Of a stretch of DNA of 64,000 bases, positions 52,427 to 63,627 are shown piece by piece. Within the stretch, counting starts at the first letter, position 1. Each line of letters starts with the position of its first letter. The notes under the pieces are model-generated. The model had not been told where the DNA came from. It searched no databases and saw only the letters and a list, made by a program, of their open reading frames with translations. This DNA is from Acridotheres tristis (taxonomy: Eukaryota > Chordata > Aves > Passeriformes > Sturnidae): positions 6,636,841-6,700,840 of the forward strand of contig CM072894.1 in the NCBI GenBank assembly GCA_037013685.1. The letters are read 5' to 3'. Both the position numbers and the translations under genes were made by a program.

Positions 52427-55400
52427 ATCAAATTAGGTATTATTTTACTCTGCTATGAAGATCCAATTTCAAGGACAAAGCAGTGTGTATTAAAAGAAAA
52501 GTCTATTGAAATAACAAGAACACATATCTAGTTTATATTCCACTCTTCTGTTGGAAAAAATCCATGGAAATCGGGCAGAATTACTTGGGAAGAGGTGGAA
52601 TCAGTTTCAGACTAAACTGATTTCTGAGGTTTCCTGAAGCTCAACGTATACATATACAGTACAATCATGTCTGATGATAGTTCCTACATAATTTGGTTAG
52701 TCTCTCATAATAACAGAACCTGGTGGCAGACATCACTTAGGAGCTCATTTAATAGCTCTCAGCACCACATTTCATTTTTTCCCTATTCTTAGTTCTGTCT
52801 TCTATGCCTCTCTCTCTGCAAAGCCCAGTACATAAAAACTTACTTTTAAAAGCCAGATTACAAGTAATTGTTATCTGAACCCTTTTGAGTAGAATTATGT
52901 CATTTATGAAGCACTTGGAGTCATCTCAAGGTCACATGTCACTCAGATCCTTTACGTAGTTAACCAAGCCTGTAGGAATAAATGCTGGATCTAAATATCT
53001 GTATACCACAGTCCCACATATTCAGCATTTCAGTGACACTATTCCTGTTAGTCTCAGAAATGTATCATCTAACTGGACAAAGAGCTCCATTTAATTTAAT
53101 TGCTCACAAACTTTAAACTTGTTGCTATATTTGGGGCAGAATAGAGGGATAAATAGTTTCTAGGCTTGCAGCCTTGAATTTGGAGGCAAGGCTATGTCTG
53201 ATTACATTTTCGTGTGTGCCCAGAGAAGTTAATGACCTTAATGCATATTACTTAAAACCCAATTCTCTATCATTAAGTTTCCATTTACACAAACCTGGAA
53301 CTGGCAGGAGTCTACATCCTCTAGTGAATATCTTATCTATCATTCAGCATAATAATTAATGCAAAAGTTCAAAAGAACACTTTTGCTCATCTGGTCTACT
53401 CATAATGTGACTAAAAGATTAAGACATCCCCTAATTTGCAGTTCTACGAGGAGCTATTTCTTTAAAACTGACCAGGCAGCTCACTGAAATAGTTTTGAAG
53501 CATGTGGCTATAGATTAAATCCGGTGATTAAGCTTTCAGACAGACCTTACTAGAAGCTTTCTTCCAGACTCAGAGCTTTCATAATAATCCTTGGCTATCT
53601 TGAAAGCACTGAACCTTTGTTGCCAGCTAGCACGAGTTACAGTAGTTAGCACCCCACTTAATTGTGTAATTAATGTATTGTGACTAAATTTCCAGCTGAA
53701 AGCTCCATGAGTCACGCAGACCCTGCTCCACAGGTCTTTCCTCCAATTTCAGTTGAAGCAAAACAAGCATTAAGCAGATTTGTTTTTAAAGCTCAGCATA
53801 GCACCAACACAGAGCTACTCTAACAGCTTCTCTAACAGCTTGTAAGCCCTTCTGTGCTATTTCTGTACCTCCATGTGCAGGGACTGTTCTGTCACTAGTT
53901 TCCAAGCTGAAGTGTTTTCATGGCTTAATTTTTCAGACTCATGTCCACAAAACAAGGCTCTTTTGTTCAAGACTATTCAAGAGTGCAAGTTTTCACCCAA
54001 CAGCCTTCATCCTCATAGTATTTTACCTTCCATTGTCAGCAGTTCCCTCTTGCTCTGTAAGAGAAGACACCCACCTGTCTGTCCTGAGGCTCTAATGAAC
54101 CAACTTGATTCACTTTCAGAGTGCTCAGCTCCTGAGTTTTAGAGGCTTCACTCTGGCCATTACAGACCCTGCTGCACATGCCAGCTAAGACTGACTGGTT
54201 GTCCCTGCCGTGTGTCACTCAGCCTTTACATGATAATGAACTGAGCTCTCTCCAGTGAGCACGATTAAAAAGGTACATCTTGCTTCAGTGATACAGAAAT
54301 AAGTGTCAACAATCACAGAATTGGAGGCCATTTAAGCAAAGATCTAGCTGTAAATTCTGTTTCCCCTCTGGAGAAATTACTAGCAAAACAGTACTTATTC
54401 TTCCAGGATATTAACTGTTTAATTAATTCAGTAATTCTGCTGAAGCAAGGACCAAACTCTTCTGCTTGCACCTACTTCCCCACCTGTGCCCCCTCTCTGA
54501 ATCAGAATATAACAACATCGAGTATTGGCAGCTGTATACACACCCTCTTCACAGGTTTATGCCCCTAAACCTTTATCCTCCAGTAATCATTCAGTACAAA
54601 AGAAATTGCACCTGCATTAATTAGAACACCTTCTAGCAAAGCAATTTCAGGGAAGCAAGAAAAAACACCAGAAGCAAAGACAGGAATGTTGGAGTTGCTG
54701 TATAACAACAGCAATCATTATTGATGAACTATTTTTTTCACATAAGCCATATACATAATAGTCCATGGCTCTAATTTTGTCATCCAACCACCACCATTCC
54801 CTTACCTGTCCTCCACAAATGCGTCAGGAATTCTGTCTCTGCTGCTGATCACACATTATTTTGAACCAGCTCAGATTATTCAGCAAAATACAGAGCTAAT
54901 CGATCCTTTTGGTGTACTCTCACTTGCTGTCCATACCACTCTAGAAAGAGCCTTAGCAGATTTCTTTCTAGTCATAACAAAGCAGATTTTGTCTACATGC
55001 AAATTTAATTTGAACAAAATTTTGCTTCCAGACATTATTAAATGTTTCATAACAGCTGCAGCATCTACTCCTCCCACAATTATAGGCTCTCCATTGCTAA
55101 GGCCTTCTTAAAATATTTTTTTAGAGCTATAGATGCAGCTTTGAATGTTTCAGAATTTACCAAGTGCTCAGCCATGATTTTCATTGCATTCCCTCAGAGG
55201 AAAACATGATCAACATTCACTGAAGCCATGAAATGTGAGCATTATACCAGAGGCTCATCATAATTCATTTTGACTACTATTTGGAAAAATAAAGCATTAC
55301 ACAATCTCCAAACCCTTAATGTTGGTGATGCTGCCTGTGGACTAGCAGCACACATGGACTGTTTACCAAAATGGACACGTTTCTAACTTGTATTTTAAGT

Positions 55401-57093
55401 TACATTTCCCTGCAAAACATGCAGCACCCAATAAAATCCAAATACAGTCTGAGAGTTTCCCCTCAAAAGGGGGCTGAATTTCTACCTGAAAATACCTCAT
55501 TCTCCTTTTTGGTTCTGAGTAGGAAAATATTGTAAGAAAGCACACTTCCATGAATATCTGAAAACAGGTATTTCCTGTGACTCAACTGATTATTCTTCCC
55601 TTAATTTTAACACCATCAATAAGCAAATGACTACTTTTGACACTCCAGTAAGTTGCATTTCTGACCATCTTTCTCCCCAGTTTATCCTTCATTGAAGGAA
55701 TTTTCATGTTTATATATAGATTATCACATTAAAATAGAACCAAAAAAGGTCTAAAAAACATTTTATGCAATTGAGAAGATATTTTCCTACATAAGTATTT
55801 ACAGATTTATTCTACAGCAGTAAAAAACATGTTTGCCATGAACAGAAATAGGATACAGCTGTAGTCTTCTGTCCTGAAGCAAAATTAAACAAGAATGATA
55901 AGGGGGAAGGGATTGTCAAACATATATTCATGTGCAAGACTATTAATTTTAAAAAATAATTACCCCACAGATAAGAATTTTTGATAGCTCAATTCCAATG
56001 ACAAACCCGTAAGCAATCAGTGTATTAAGACGCTGTTATAGATGTTTTCATCTGCAATACCAATGATTAAAAGTATTACAAGTTTAATATCCGTCTCAAA
56101 TTGTTCCCACTTCACATAAGTATCATTTGTCTTTGGTGTTCTCATTAATATTTTATTCATTATACCCTTTGCAGCATTGATTAACCCCACAGATGAGTTT
56201 TTTGCATGATATTATATAAAACTTTTAGCTATGGTTAAGTGGAATTATATCTGGTCTTCCATCAGTCCCCTTTGTTTCAGAGTTATGACAATTCTTTTAT
56301 TCTGACTCTTAACTATCAAACCCTGGGTAAGTGCAGGAGCTCCGATTTTACTCAGTTTTACCAGTTGAGATATATTGCTGAATCTCTTATTCTAATTTAC
56401 ATAATTCATTAAGATGGGGATAAATGGGTCATTTGACACCCAAGACTCCCCACCACAGACATCTTTCATTTATATATTTTATAACTTTTTTTAAAAAACC
56501 TCATCTGCAAGTCTTTCATTTTTCACACTTCACAGCTGGACTCTCTATTAATTTGAACACTACCTTCCTGTCAAAAGCCAAGCCTAGATCCAAGAAATAT
56601 CTATACACATGCCTAGGTTGCAACACTTTGCCTCTCAAGTACAATTCAGATGTACATAAACCCGAAACAATTACCTCTGAAAGCAATATGAAAATAGAAT
56701 GCAAAATAATTCAGAGAGAACAAGACCAACACAAGCTTTACTCTTTATATTACTCTGTATTGCCTGTGTTTGCATGACAAAAGTCTCTACATTATTGTCT
56801 TAGCCTTCATGCCCTTTTTTGACTACTTTCTTTCAGCCAAGTCAGCCTTCACTAATGACTCCATCATAAAATGAAACAGAAATGAAAACACCACACTTCA
56901 CCCAAATGGTTAAGTGTTGATCAGAATTCTGATTTGCTTATTGTACATTTTCTTTGCAACACAGTTTGCTCCAGGACACTTATAAACAGAATATAAAAGC
57001 ATAATACTAATAATACTCAATTCTCCCAATAATTTTTGTTTATACACTATTTTAAAATAAGGGAGATAGGAGAAGTAGGACTCAAAGCTAAGT
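52427..57093. other. AT-rich non-coding stretch
   Basis: No gene recognised. Homeodomain-like AT words (CTTAATTGTGTAATTAATG) occur at 53,658-53,676. A 117-codon plus frame at 56,424-56,777 has no domain. An imperfect short direct repeat TCTAACAGCTT occurs twice at about 53,818-53,840. Confidence 0.6.
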
Positions 57094-57313
57094 CTGAGAG
57101 TATAGAAGTTAAAAAGATAGCAAACTTAGAAATTACAAAAATCCATTAAAATCTAAGACCATCCTTTCATTCCCTGCCTTAAACCTTTGCCCTTAATGCA
57201 CAAATCAGCAGCTACCACAGTATGGTCCACAGAAATTTGAAAATTCCCAGCTGCTTCATAGGAAGCCAAAGAGGACAGCTAATCACACAAACCCTCCTCT
57301 TCCCTGCAGACAT
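57094..57313 (+). repeat. Duplicated block, copy A
   Basis: From about 57,115 to 57,313 this sequence matches 61,021-61,210 in the same orientation. By hand count there are about 14 substitutions over 190 aligned bases (roughly 93% identity) plus one 9-base gap near 57,204. Weaker similarity may extend left to about 57,094 (CTGAG...GTTA/AAAAGATAG). The right edge is an abrupt end just after a CAGACAT. The block ends in CTAAT (57,279-57,283), a pyrimidine-rich stretch and CAG (57,307-57,309), the layout of a 3' splice site. It could be a local segmental duplication or two copies of an uncharacterised interspersed repeat. Confidence 0.85.
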
Positions 57314-60284
57314 CCACAGAGCACCAGCTCTGTCCCCATCAAGGCTGATACTTCAGCATTCCACAGCTATTTATGAACGTTATATATACAGATAAATAAT
57401 GAATAAGCAGAATTTCTTGGGATGAGGAAGTTTAAAGCTACAAACAGATAAAACTGACAGCTAAAACCATAATGTATTATACTCATAAGTTATAAAAGGA
57501 AAGATTATTATAGATAACATAGAAGTTCAAGAAATGTGTTTGGTCAGCAGCATTATCAGCAACCCAGAGAACAGTAATAATGGAAAGAGACCAATTTTCC
57601 AATCACAAATTCATGAGGCAAGACCTTGCACTAAGGAAGAGCAGACTAAGAAAGTTCGGCAAAGGGCACTATTCTAGTCTGGTTCCTTGGAAAAGTGTAA
57701 CAGCAAGGAAATGTGATTCCCCAGTGGGAGTTTGAACTGTCAGCATGGAAAACAAATATAGTTGGGGTTTTTTATTTTCTTGCTAATTATATGACTTTTC
57801 TTTAGCTACAGTGTAACCTAAAAAGACGTCTAATGAAATTATTTAATGCAACTCTCATGAGCTTCTAGGATCAAGTATTCTCATTTATAACCCAAGCACA
57901 GCAAAGTTTAAGTAATTTTAGTTCAGAGATGAATAACCAAGATATACCAGCAAGCTTTTACATGGTAAGCCTGGAGAATCCTCAATTAGTTTTAAAACTC
58001 CTTAATGAAGCAAATTAATGCAGGAGTCTATTCACTGGGTCCTTATCTGCACACATCTTAAAAGACTAAGCAATTTCAGTTTATACATACAGTTTCTGAG
58101 ATTTTAGATATTTAGCAGCAGGCAGACTTATTTGTTCACATGAAGGATTGTGTTCCTGACCAAATCTTGAATTCCACTATAATAACCAATAATGATCAAT
58201 ATTGTGCATTCTGTAGCTCTAGTTTACCTTTTTAAAAAGTAATAATACTTTATGTGGGTCTGTAGGGGATTTTAGGGGAAAAGATCAGGAAGTATATACA
58301 GAAAGACATGGAAAGACTAATGAATATTCCACTTGTGTTTGGGTAAGGGTAATTAAGTTGTAGAATCATTATCCCAGGTAGAACCCTTCCTGCATCATAT
58401 ACCTTTATGATATTTAGACAGTGAGAACAATTATTTAGGTAGCACAATGAGTCTTGAAAGGTCTAAAAGTTTGTCATAAATCTAGTAATACAACAAATAT
58501 CACATTTTCCTGCACCTTTTACCTCCTTAGAAAGGAGTCTTTCACAATTACAACTTCATTCTCAGATATTTGCTTAGGTCATATAACACCAAGAAACGCA
58601 TTTTTCCTAAGCTAAATCTTCAATTATAAGAAACATTTCATTTTCTTCCTTATCAGAGACAGAAGAAATGATAATAGTATAATCAGGACACACAGCTTCC
58701 CCATTAATAACATAACAGGCAGAAGAAGATGGTCACCGTTTTTATAAAGTGCAAATTCTACCTCCTTTTCACCAGTATTTCCCATGGTTTCAACAGCATC
58801 ACCTCAGCAGTTTGTGAATTATTCTATCATTTCATTATTGCTATACCCAAGACCTCCAACCACCACCCCATCCCTCCAGCCCTCTTGGTTGATGTGATTC
58901 CTTGCAGCTGAGAATAATTAGCTAACCTGCACATTGTGGCACAGATAGATAATGTCTTACCTGAAGGCACTAATTTACTTTTACTGTAGCTATCACCACA
59001 TTTTCTCTAGCTAGCAAGAAGTACATTTTGAAAGGCTTTCTCCAAGGGATTTTGACAAACTCCTCAGTGGATAAACTACGAATGATTTGTCAGGGCTGGT
59101 GACATTTTTTGCCTTCTATACTGATATTTCCCACTGGATTTGATCAATCCAAGTTTTTAGTCAGAGAAATCAGAGAACTGCTCAGGGCAAACACCATGTA
59201 GCTTAAGCTGAGAGTTTGAGAGGAGCCAAGCTGTCTTTGTGTCTGTTCAGAACAAGATTAGGTTTAGGCCTGTGTAAATCACCTGAAGTACAAGGCTGCA
59301 GGACTTCAGACAGGGAGCTTTAGAATATTCTTACACATGCCCTGTTCTTTCCCAATGGGACTCTGTGAGCGAGGCCTTTGATTCAAGGCTGATTTGACAA
59401 AATCAAAACACAAAGCCATGCCAGGCAGGTTGGTAACAATGCTCCATCTCTGATCATCACAACGGGAACATCTGCCCTTCCCTCCCAGTCTGAGAGGAGC
59501 ATGCCCCTCCAAAGAGATGTCCCTGTATAGCCAAATGAGGTGTAACTACAGCTCACGTGAGCACATTTACACTGATATTCCCATAGCAGTAAACCCCTAG
59601 ATATTGCTGAAGAAATCCAGCACCAACTGTAGGTCAGCTCTGCAGCAGCTCCAGTGAGTCACCTGGGAAGTATTTTAGCTGGTAATGCAGCTCAAGCTCT
59701 GTGGTCACAGCTGTGGCTATAGATGTGGTTATAGCTCCCAGCAGTCAGCACAGAAATGCCAGAGCTAAACCATACTGGGGATACAGCCTAAAAAGCTTTG
59801 CATGTGCTTGTCTGAGTCCTGTTCAAAGCTTTTTAGCATGTCTCTAATCTGAACCTTAATCAGGAATTAAACCCAAAATCTCCATGTGACTTTACTCCTA
59901 GAGACACTAAAGCATCCATCTTTGTCATTGCTTCTTCAAAATTTTTGATAATTCAGCTTTCAAAGCCAGAGAAGAGAAAAACATACTATTTGTCTAATAG
60001 AACAGGTGGATATATTTATTAAATATAAGCATGTGCTTTAATGAGATGTTTCTAGCAAAAAACAAGAGTAACACAGTTATTTTACTTCAAAGACTATATA
60101 TACGCTATTATATATAATCTGCTGGTAAATCTTTGCGATTATTTTATGAACTAGAAAAAGGTTTCTTCTGTTTTTTTTTTTTTTATTATAACCAACTATC
60201 GACTTCCTAATGATGATAGTAGTGAAACAATATATTCCAATGACTAAATTCATCAAGAGAAATTAAATGATAAGGAAGAATTTA
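57314..60284. other. AT-rich non-coding stretch between the duplicated blocks
   Basis: Unique sequence with no recognised gene. Contains T14 at 60,171-60,184. The segment at about 58,930-58,975 has GGCACAGATAG..AATGTCTTACC, faintly like the CORE part of a MIR SINE but too weak to call. A slightly GC-richer part lies at about 59,430-59,770. Confidence 0.6.
60171..60184. repeat. Poly-T tract (T14)
   Basis: Uninterrupted run of 14 T followed by ATTATAACC. Confidence 0.8.
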
Positions 60285-60366
60285 GAAAAAACACAAAACA
60301 ACAAACAAATACCACCAAAAAAACCCAAAGGAAAAAAAGATGAAACAAAATAAAACCCAAAAAAAT
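60285..60366 (+). repeat. A/C-rich low-complexity patch
   Basis: About 80 bases composed mostly of A with C, CC or CCC and a few G, similar to the tracts at 16,088 and 44,661. Confidence 0.7.
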
Positions 60367-60769
60367 CCTCCCTCTGATTTCAAACAAACATTACTTAACT
60401 TTAAGTGAAAATAAGCTCAAATGGCAAATGTCAACCTTAAGTTCTTGAAAACATAGGAAACCTACAAAGCTAGTATATTTCAGTTGCCACAAAATGTGTT
60501 TAATACCAGGAAATTTACCTTTGTTTAGAGAACTAAGCTAGCACCCTCGTGCAGAAGCAATCACAGATACTTCAGGCACTGCAAAGACAAATTCAAAATT
60601 ATACTTTTACAATTACTTTTCACATACTCACAGAATTATAGGCTGATATACTGAAAGTGCTGTGATAGTCATAACTATAAAACACATTGCAAAAACATAT
60701 TTAAAGAAAGAGTAGATAACAAAGCAGCTTGTAGAAAAAAAAAAGCATCCTATTCCAAAGCCACTCACC

Positions 60770-61020
60770 TCTATAAAGACTGTGCACTCAGGGGGTGCAG
60801 CAGCACCTGCACTATTTATAGCAGCATTTATTTCATATATATATATAGCAAAGGAGCCACAGGCAGAATGGAATGGAACAAGCACCTGGCAGGTAACAGG
60901 GCCTTGGGAAAGAATTCCAAAGGCTGGAGTGCCTTGAGCAGCCTCACCTGGGGCCTTCCGCATGCAGGCTCCATTTAAACCCAGCCTAGGGCCAGGCCCT
61001 GCTCTGCTTCTGAGTTAGAA
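60770..61020. other. GC-richer segment with (AT)n run upstream of copy B
   Basis: A segment with higher GC than its flanks, containing GGGGGTGCAGCAGCACC, an (AT)6 run at 60,835-60,847, and words such as CACCTGGGGCC, AGGGCCAGGCCC and GCTCTGC. A 111-codon minus-strand frame spans 60,628-60,963 without a recognised domain. On the minus strand AGGTGAGT, a perfect splice-donor consensus, occurs near 60,770. It could be an exon or promoter of a non-coding transcript or part of an old LTR or other mobile element. The sequence does not decide. Confidence 0.3.
60835..60847. repeat. (AT)n microsatellite
   Basis: Thirteen bases of alternating A and T. Short. Confidence 0.75.
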
Positions 61021-61210
61021 AGATAGAAAGCTTAGAAATAACAAAAATCCATTAAAATCTAAGACCATCCCTTCATTCCCTGCCTTAAACCTTTGTCCTT
61101 AATGTGCAATACCACAGTATGGTCCACAGAAATTTGAAAATTCAGAGCTGCTTCATAGGAAGCCAAAGAGGACAGCTAATCACACAAACTTTCGTCTTCC
61201 CTTTAGACAT
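61007..61210 (+). repeat. Duplicated block, copy B
   Basis: Second direct copy of the block at 57,115-57,313, about 3.7 kb downstream. The core match is 61,021-61,210. It also keeps the CTAAT (61,176-61,180), a pyrimidine stretch, and an AG (here TAG, 61,204-61,206). Similarity stops just after ACAT in both copies. To its right the sequence is unrelated to that beside copy A and runs into a minisatellite. Confidence 0.85.
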
Positions 61211-61274
61211 GAGATAAACTCCTTATGATGTTCCTGGCTGGGGGTGGCCTTGGCTCTGCACTGTGGCCCAGTGG

Positions 61275-61461
61275 CTGGTCAGGTCTGCTTTTCTTCCCTC
61301 CCCACTGAGGGAATGGCCATGGTGGCTCCCCAAAGGCTGGTCATGTCTGCTTTTCTCCTTTGTCTGCTAAGGGAATGGCCATGGTGGCTCCCTCAATGGA
61401 TGGCCAGATCTGCTTTTCTCTCCTCCCCACTGAGGGAATGGCCATGGTGGGTGAAGCAGAC
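61275..61461 (+). repeat. Minisatellite, 62/63-bp unit, about three copies
   Basis: Units start at 61,275, 61,337 and 61,400, giving spacings of 62 and 63 bases. Each unit has CTGGTCAG-like sequence, TCTGCTTTTCT, a pyrimidine-rich patch, CTGAGGGAATGGCCATGGTGG and a CTCCC tail; the third is cut short. The units differ by scattered substitutions. Because 62 is not a multiple of three the frame changes between the first and second units, so the 86-codon plus-strand frame over it (61,244-61,504, with REWPWW seen twice) is unlikely to be a real protein. Confidence 0.9.
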
Positions 61462-62907
61462 TGCAATGTTTAGTTTCCCTCAGAGGTCACCTTGCCCTTC
61501 CTGAGGGAAGCCCCACTCTTACTGCTCACTTATGTATAAACAGCATTTTATCTTGGTATTTCTACCTAAATACATGTGAGGAGCAGCTTTTTTTTTGGAC
61601 CCAGTATCTAAAGGCTCCACAAGCCATGTGGAAAAAGCAATTACTGCCTTTTGCTAGCAGGTTATTTTCCCCACATCAAGTCCACAGGAAACAGCAGAGG
61701 TTATGGCAGCTTTCTATTGGGAAATCTAGCCTGCAAAAGGTAAGGCTTTAGGTAGCTCCTGGAGGGGGTGGAAAAATAATTTAGTATGGATTAGAAAAGA
61801 CAGTAATAGTTGCTATAAAGTTAAATGTAATTTACAGAGGATAAGTTGTACCATTTCTTGTTGTGGATTATTAGGCACAAGGGAGTGTGCCCATGAGAAG
61901 ACTGGACAAGCAGCTTTTACCATCCTCCTAAGGACTAAACAAAACACTTTTCTAGGCTGGTGAGGGACAAAGGACTCAGTGTTGATTATACTTCCTTTAC
62001 AAGATATTGAAAGGTCTTCTTATGCTATATAAAGCATTGAAATTAATATAGTCTTATCTAATATACAGTGATGCTTATAGTCATTGAAGGCTAGGTTACA
62101 ATAAAGAACTTTGATACATGCAGCGCTTATCTAATTGCTTCTCAGGAAAGAGAAGGAAAAACTGACAACTTCATTGCCTGAGCTTGGATCTCAAATATGT
62201 GATTGTCTTCTTTTCCACAGCTACTTGATCAAACCAGTTTCTCTGCAAAAGGTTCACTACTGTAGAAACTTCAAGTACTCTTCTGAATGCTAAATAATAG
62301 CAGGAGGGGACCTGTGGGTTATTTTGGCTAGAACTTTGCGGTCTGATACTCCTGTGTGCATCTGACATTAGAAATCAGACTAGTTCATGGATACTTCTGT
62401 TTGTTAAAGCTTCAAGCATGTCATACCCATCCAACCTCACAGGCTGAGCAGGGAGACCATAACTATTGATTACTGACTGTGGAATCTAAGCTTCATGTTA
62501 AAAATGCTTTTGGTGCTACATGAAGGAAGCCTTTTAGATTAAAAATAAGCAAGATGGATAATTTTTGTCAAATAGTGACAAATAAATAACAGCTAATGCA
62601 TTATTGGTCCAGCTCTGCCTTCAAGTATTGATTTCATATGAAAATTAACAGGTTACAGGAAATTATTTTTTTTCAAACGGCTTGTTAAAGAAAACAGTCT
62701 CCAAGTTTTTGTATTTTTTTGTTGTTGTTTGTTTTATTTTTGAGCTAGGAAATTTGGTCTTACTTTTTTTACTTAACTTTAAAGCCTTAATAGGACTTAC
62801 TCTTTTCAGAAATGCAAAAATTAAAGGGCTGTTGTAAGGCCTGGTTAAAGAGAGTAAAGGAACTGTGACAAATGAAGTATTTTGATTCAGTATTAAATGA
62901 TAAAGTC
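61462..62907. other. Non-coding stretch between minisatellite and LTR
   Basis: No gene recognised. A GCTATATAAAGC at about 62,020 and an AATAAA at about 62,102 on the plus strand have a TATA-to-poly(A) spacing possible for a short LTR, but no terminal TG...CA pair or other support was found. Immediately left of the LTR, near 62,890-62,907, the sequence is AT-rich. Confidence 0.55.
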
Positions 62908-62997
62908 TGTTTTGATGATGCGACCTTCTTGTGGGCGACTCATTCTGAAAGGTAGTAATTATGTCAAGAAAGAGTGGACCAGGACCATTAACAGTCC

Positions 62998-63003
62998 TTT
63001 ATT
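62998..63003 (-). terminator. Polyadenylation signal AATAAA of the LTR
   Basis: TTTATT on the plus strand, AATAAA on the minus strand, about 300 bases downstream of the TATA box in LTR orientation. It is the canonical poly(A) signal hexamer placed as expected near the R/U5 boundary. Confidence 0.55.
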
Positions 63004-63039
63004 AAAAACTTGACCTGCTTTCAGTGGACTTCTCTCAAG

Positions 63040-63109
63040 CAACTCCACACAGCACTGACTCCTTTTCTCATAGGCAGCTCCATACAGCATTAACTCCTTC
63101 TCTCCTCTC
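63040..63109. repeat. 35-bp tandem duplication inside the LTR
   Basis: Two adjacent 35-base units (63,040-63,074 and 63,075-63,109) share CA.CTCCA.ACAGCA.T.ACTCCTT.TCTC with a few substitutions. A second, looser pair based on CTGTCTGTCCCTACACA lies at about 63,156 and 63,185. The duplications sit between the TATA box and the poly(A) signal. Confidence 0.8.
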
Positions 63110-63302
63110 TGCACGACTGGGTAACCCTGAGCTCTCCCTTACCCGGCCACCTAACCCTGTCTGTCCCTACACAGCATCTTCTTACCTTGTCTGTCCCTTA
63201 CACAACCACATGTCCCTCCCTCCTCAGCACAGCCAGCAGACTCCATCCCAAACTCCAGCACACTCTGGGTCTCCAACTTATTCTCAACCAACTAACCCAA
63301 CC

Positions 63303-63309
63303 TTTTATA
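63303..63309 (-). promoter_or_regulatory. TATA box of the LTR
   Basis: On the minus strand the sequence reads TTTTATAAAAGG, a good TATA box. It lies about 320 bases inside the proposed 5' end of the LTR and 300 bases before its poly(A) signal. Confidence 0.5.
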
Positions 63310-63627
63310 AAACACCCATCCTCACTGGGCAGGCAAGGCTGTCTCCACTCGTTGGTAATCAGCACAGCTGTAATTCATTGGGAAATATTGTCTTCTGCAC
63401 TATCCTTCCAACTTATCTTCCCATACTGAAAGTGCTGTGTCTTCCTACCTTGAGCCTGCAGTACCTCTCCAACTCCCCTGCAGATTGCTGCAGCAAGGAG
63501 TTCAGGAATTGCATAGCCTCTGTCAGGCAAGTCCTACCAGGATTCCATTACCCCATTTTCAGTTTGGTCAGGTATCAAGATATGAATGCAGATTAAGATT
63601 TCAATGCTACTTCTTTGCCAAATGACA

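Larger units (their letters stand above)
62908..63627 (-). mobile_element. Endogenous retroviral-type LTR, minus orientation
   Basis: Read on the minus strand this stretch has the order of a retroviral LTR: a possible TGT start near 63,627, a U3-like part, a TATAAAA box (63,303-63,309), a long R-like part, an AATAAA signal (62,998-63,003) and about 90 bases of U5-like sequence ending ...AAAACA at 62,908. Strand composition (C/T-rich on plus) differs from the flanks. It keeps a 190-codon plus-strand frame that is antisense to the LTR and rich in Ser, Pro, Thr and Leu; this is a composition effect. No primer-binding site follows the 3' end and no gag, pol or env is visible, so it is a solo LTR or the 3' LTR of an element extending past the window. 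The right edge is uncertain and no clear target-site duplication was found. The LTR family is not identified. Confidence 0.55.

Noticed and set aside
58915..58980. Possible MIR CORE segment (GGCACAGATAG...CTTACCTGAAGG)
   Set aside because: Too many mismatches and no support on either side.
61244..61504. 86-codon frame with repeated REWPWW
   Set aside because: Derived from a minisatellite whose 62-base spacing breaks the frame between units; not a protein repeat under selection.
62015..62110. TATA-like and AATAAA pair on the plus strand as a second LTR
   Set aside because: No terminal TG...CA pair, no repeat boundary and strongly AT-rich context where such words occur by chance.
63024..63596. 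190-codon plus-strand frame, the longest in the window, rich in Ser, Pro, Thr and Leu
   Set aside because: It lies antisense within the proposed LTR, spans its tandem duplications and TATA box, and has low-complexity composition. Best explained as a composition artefact.
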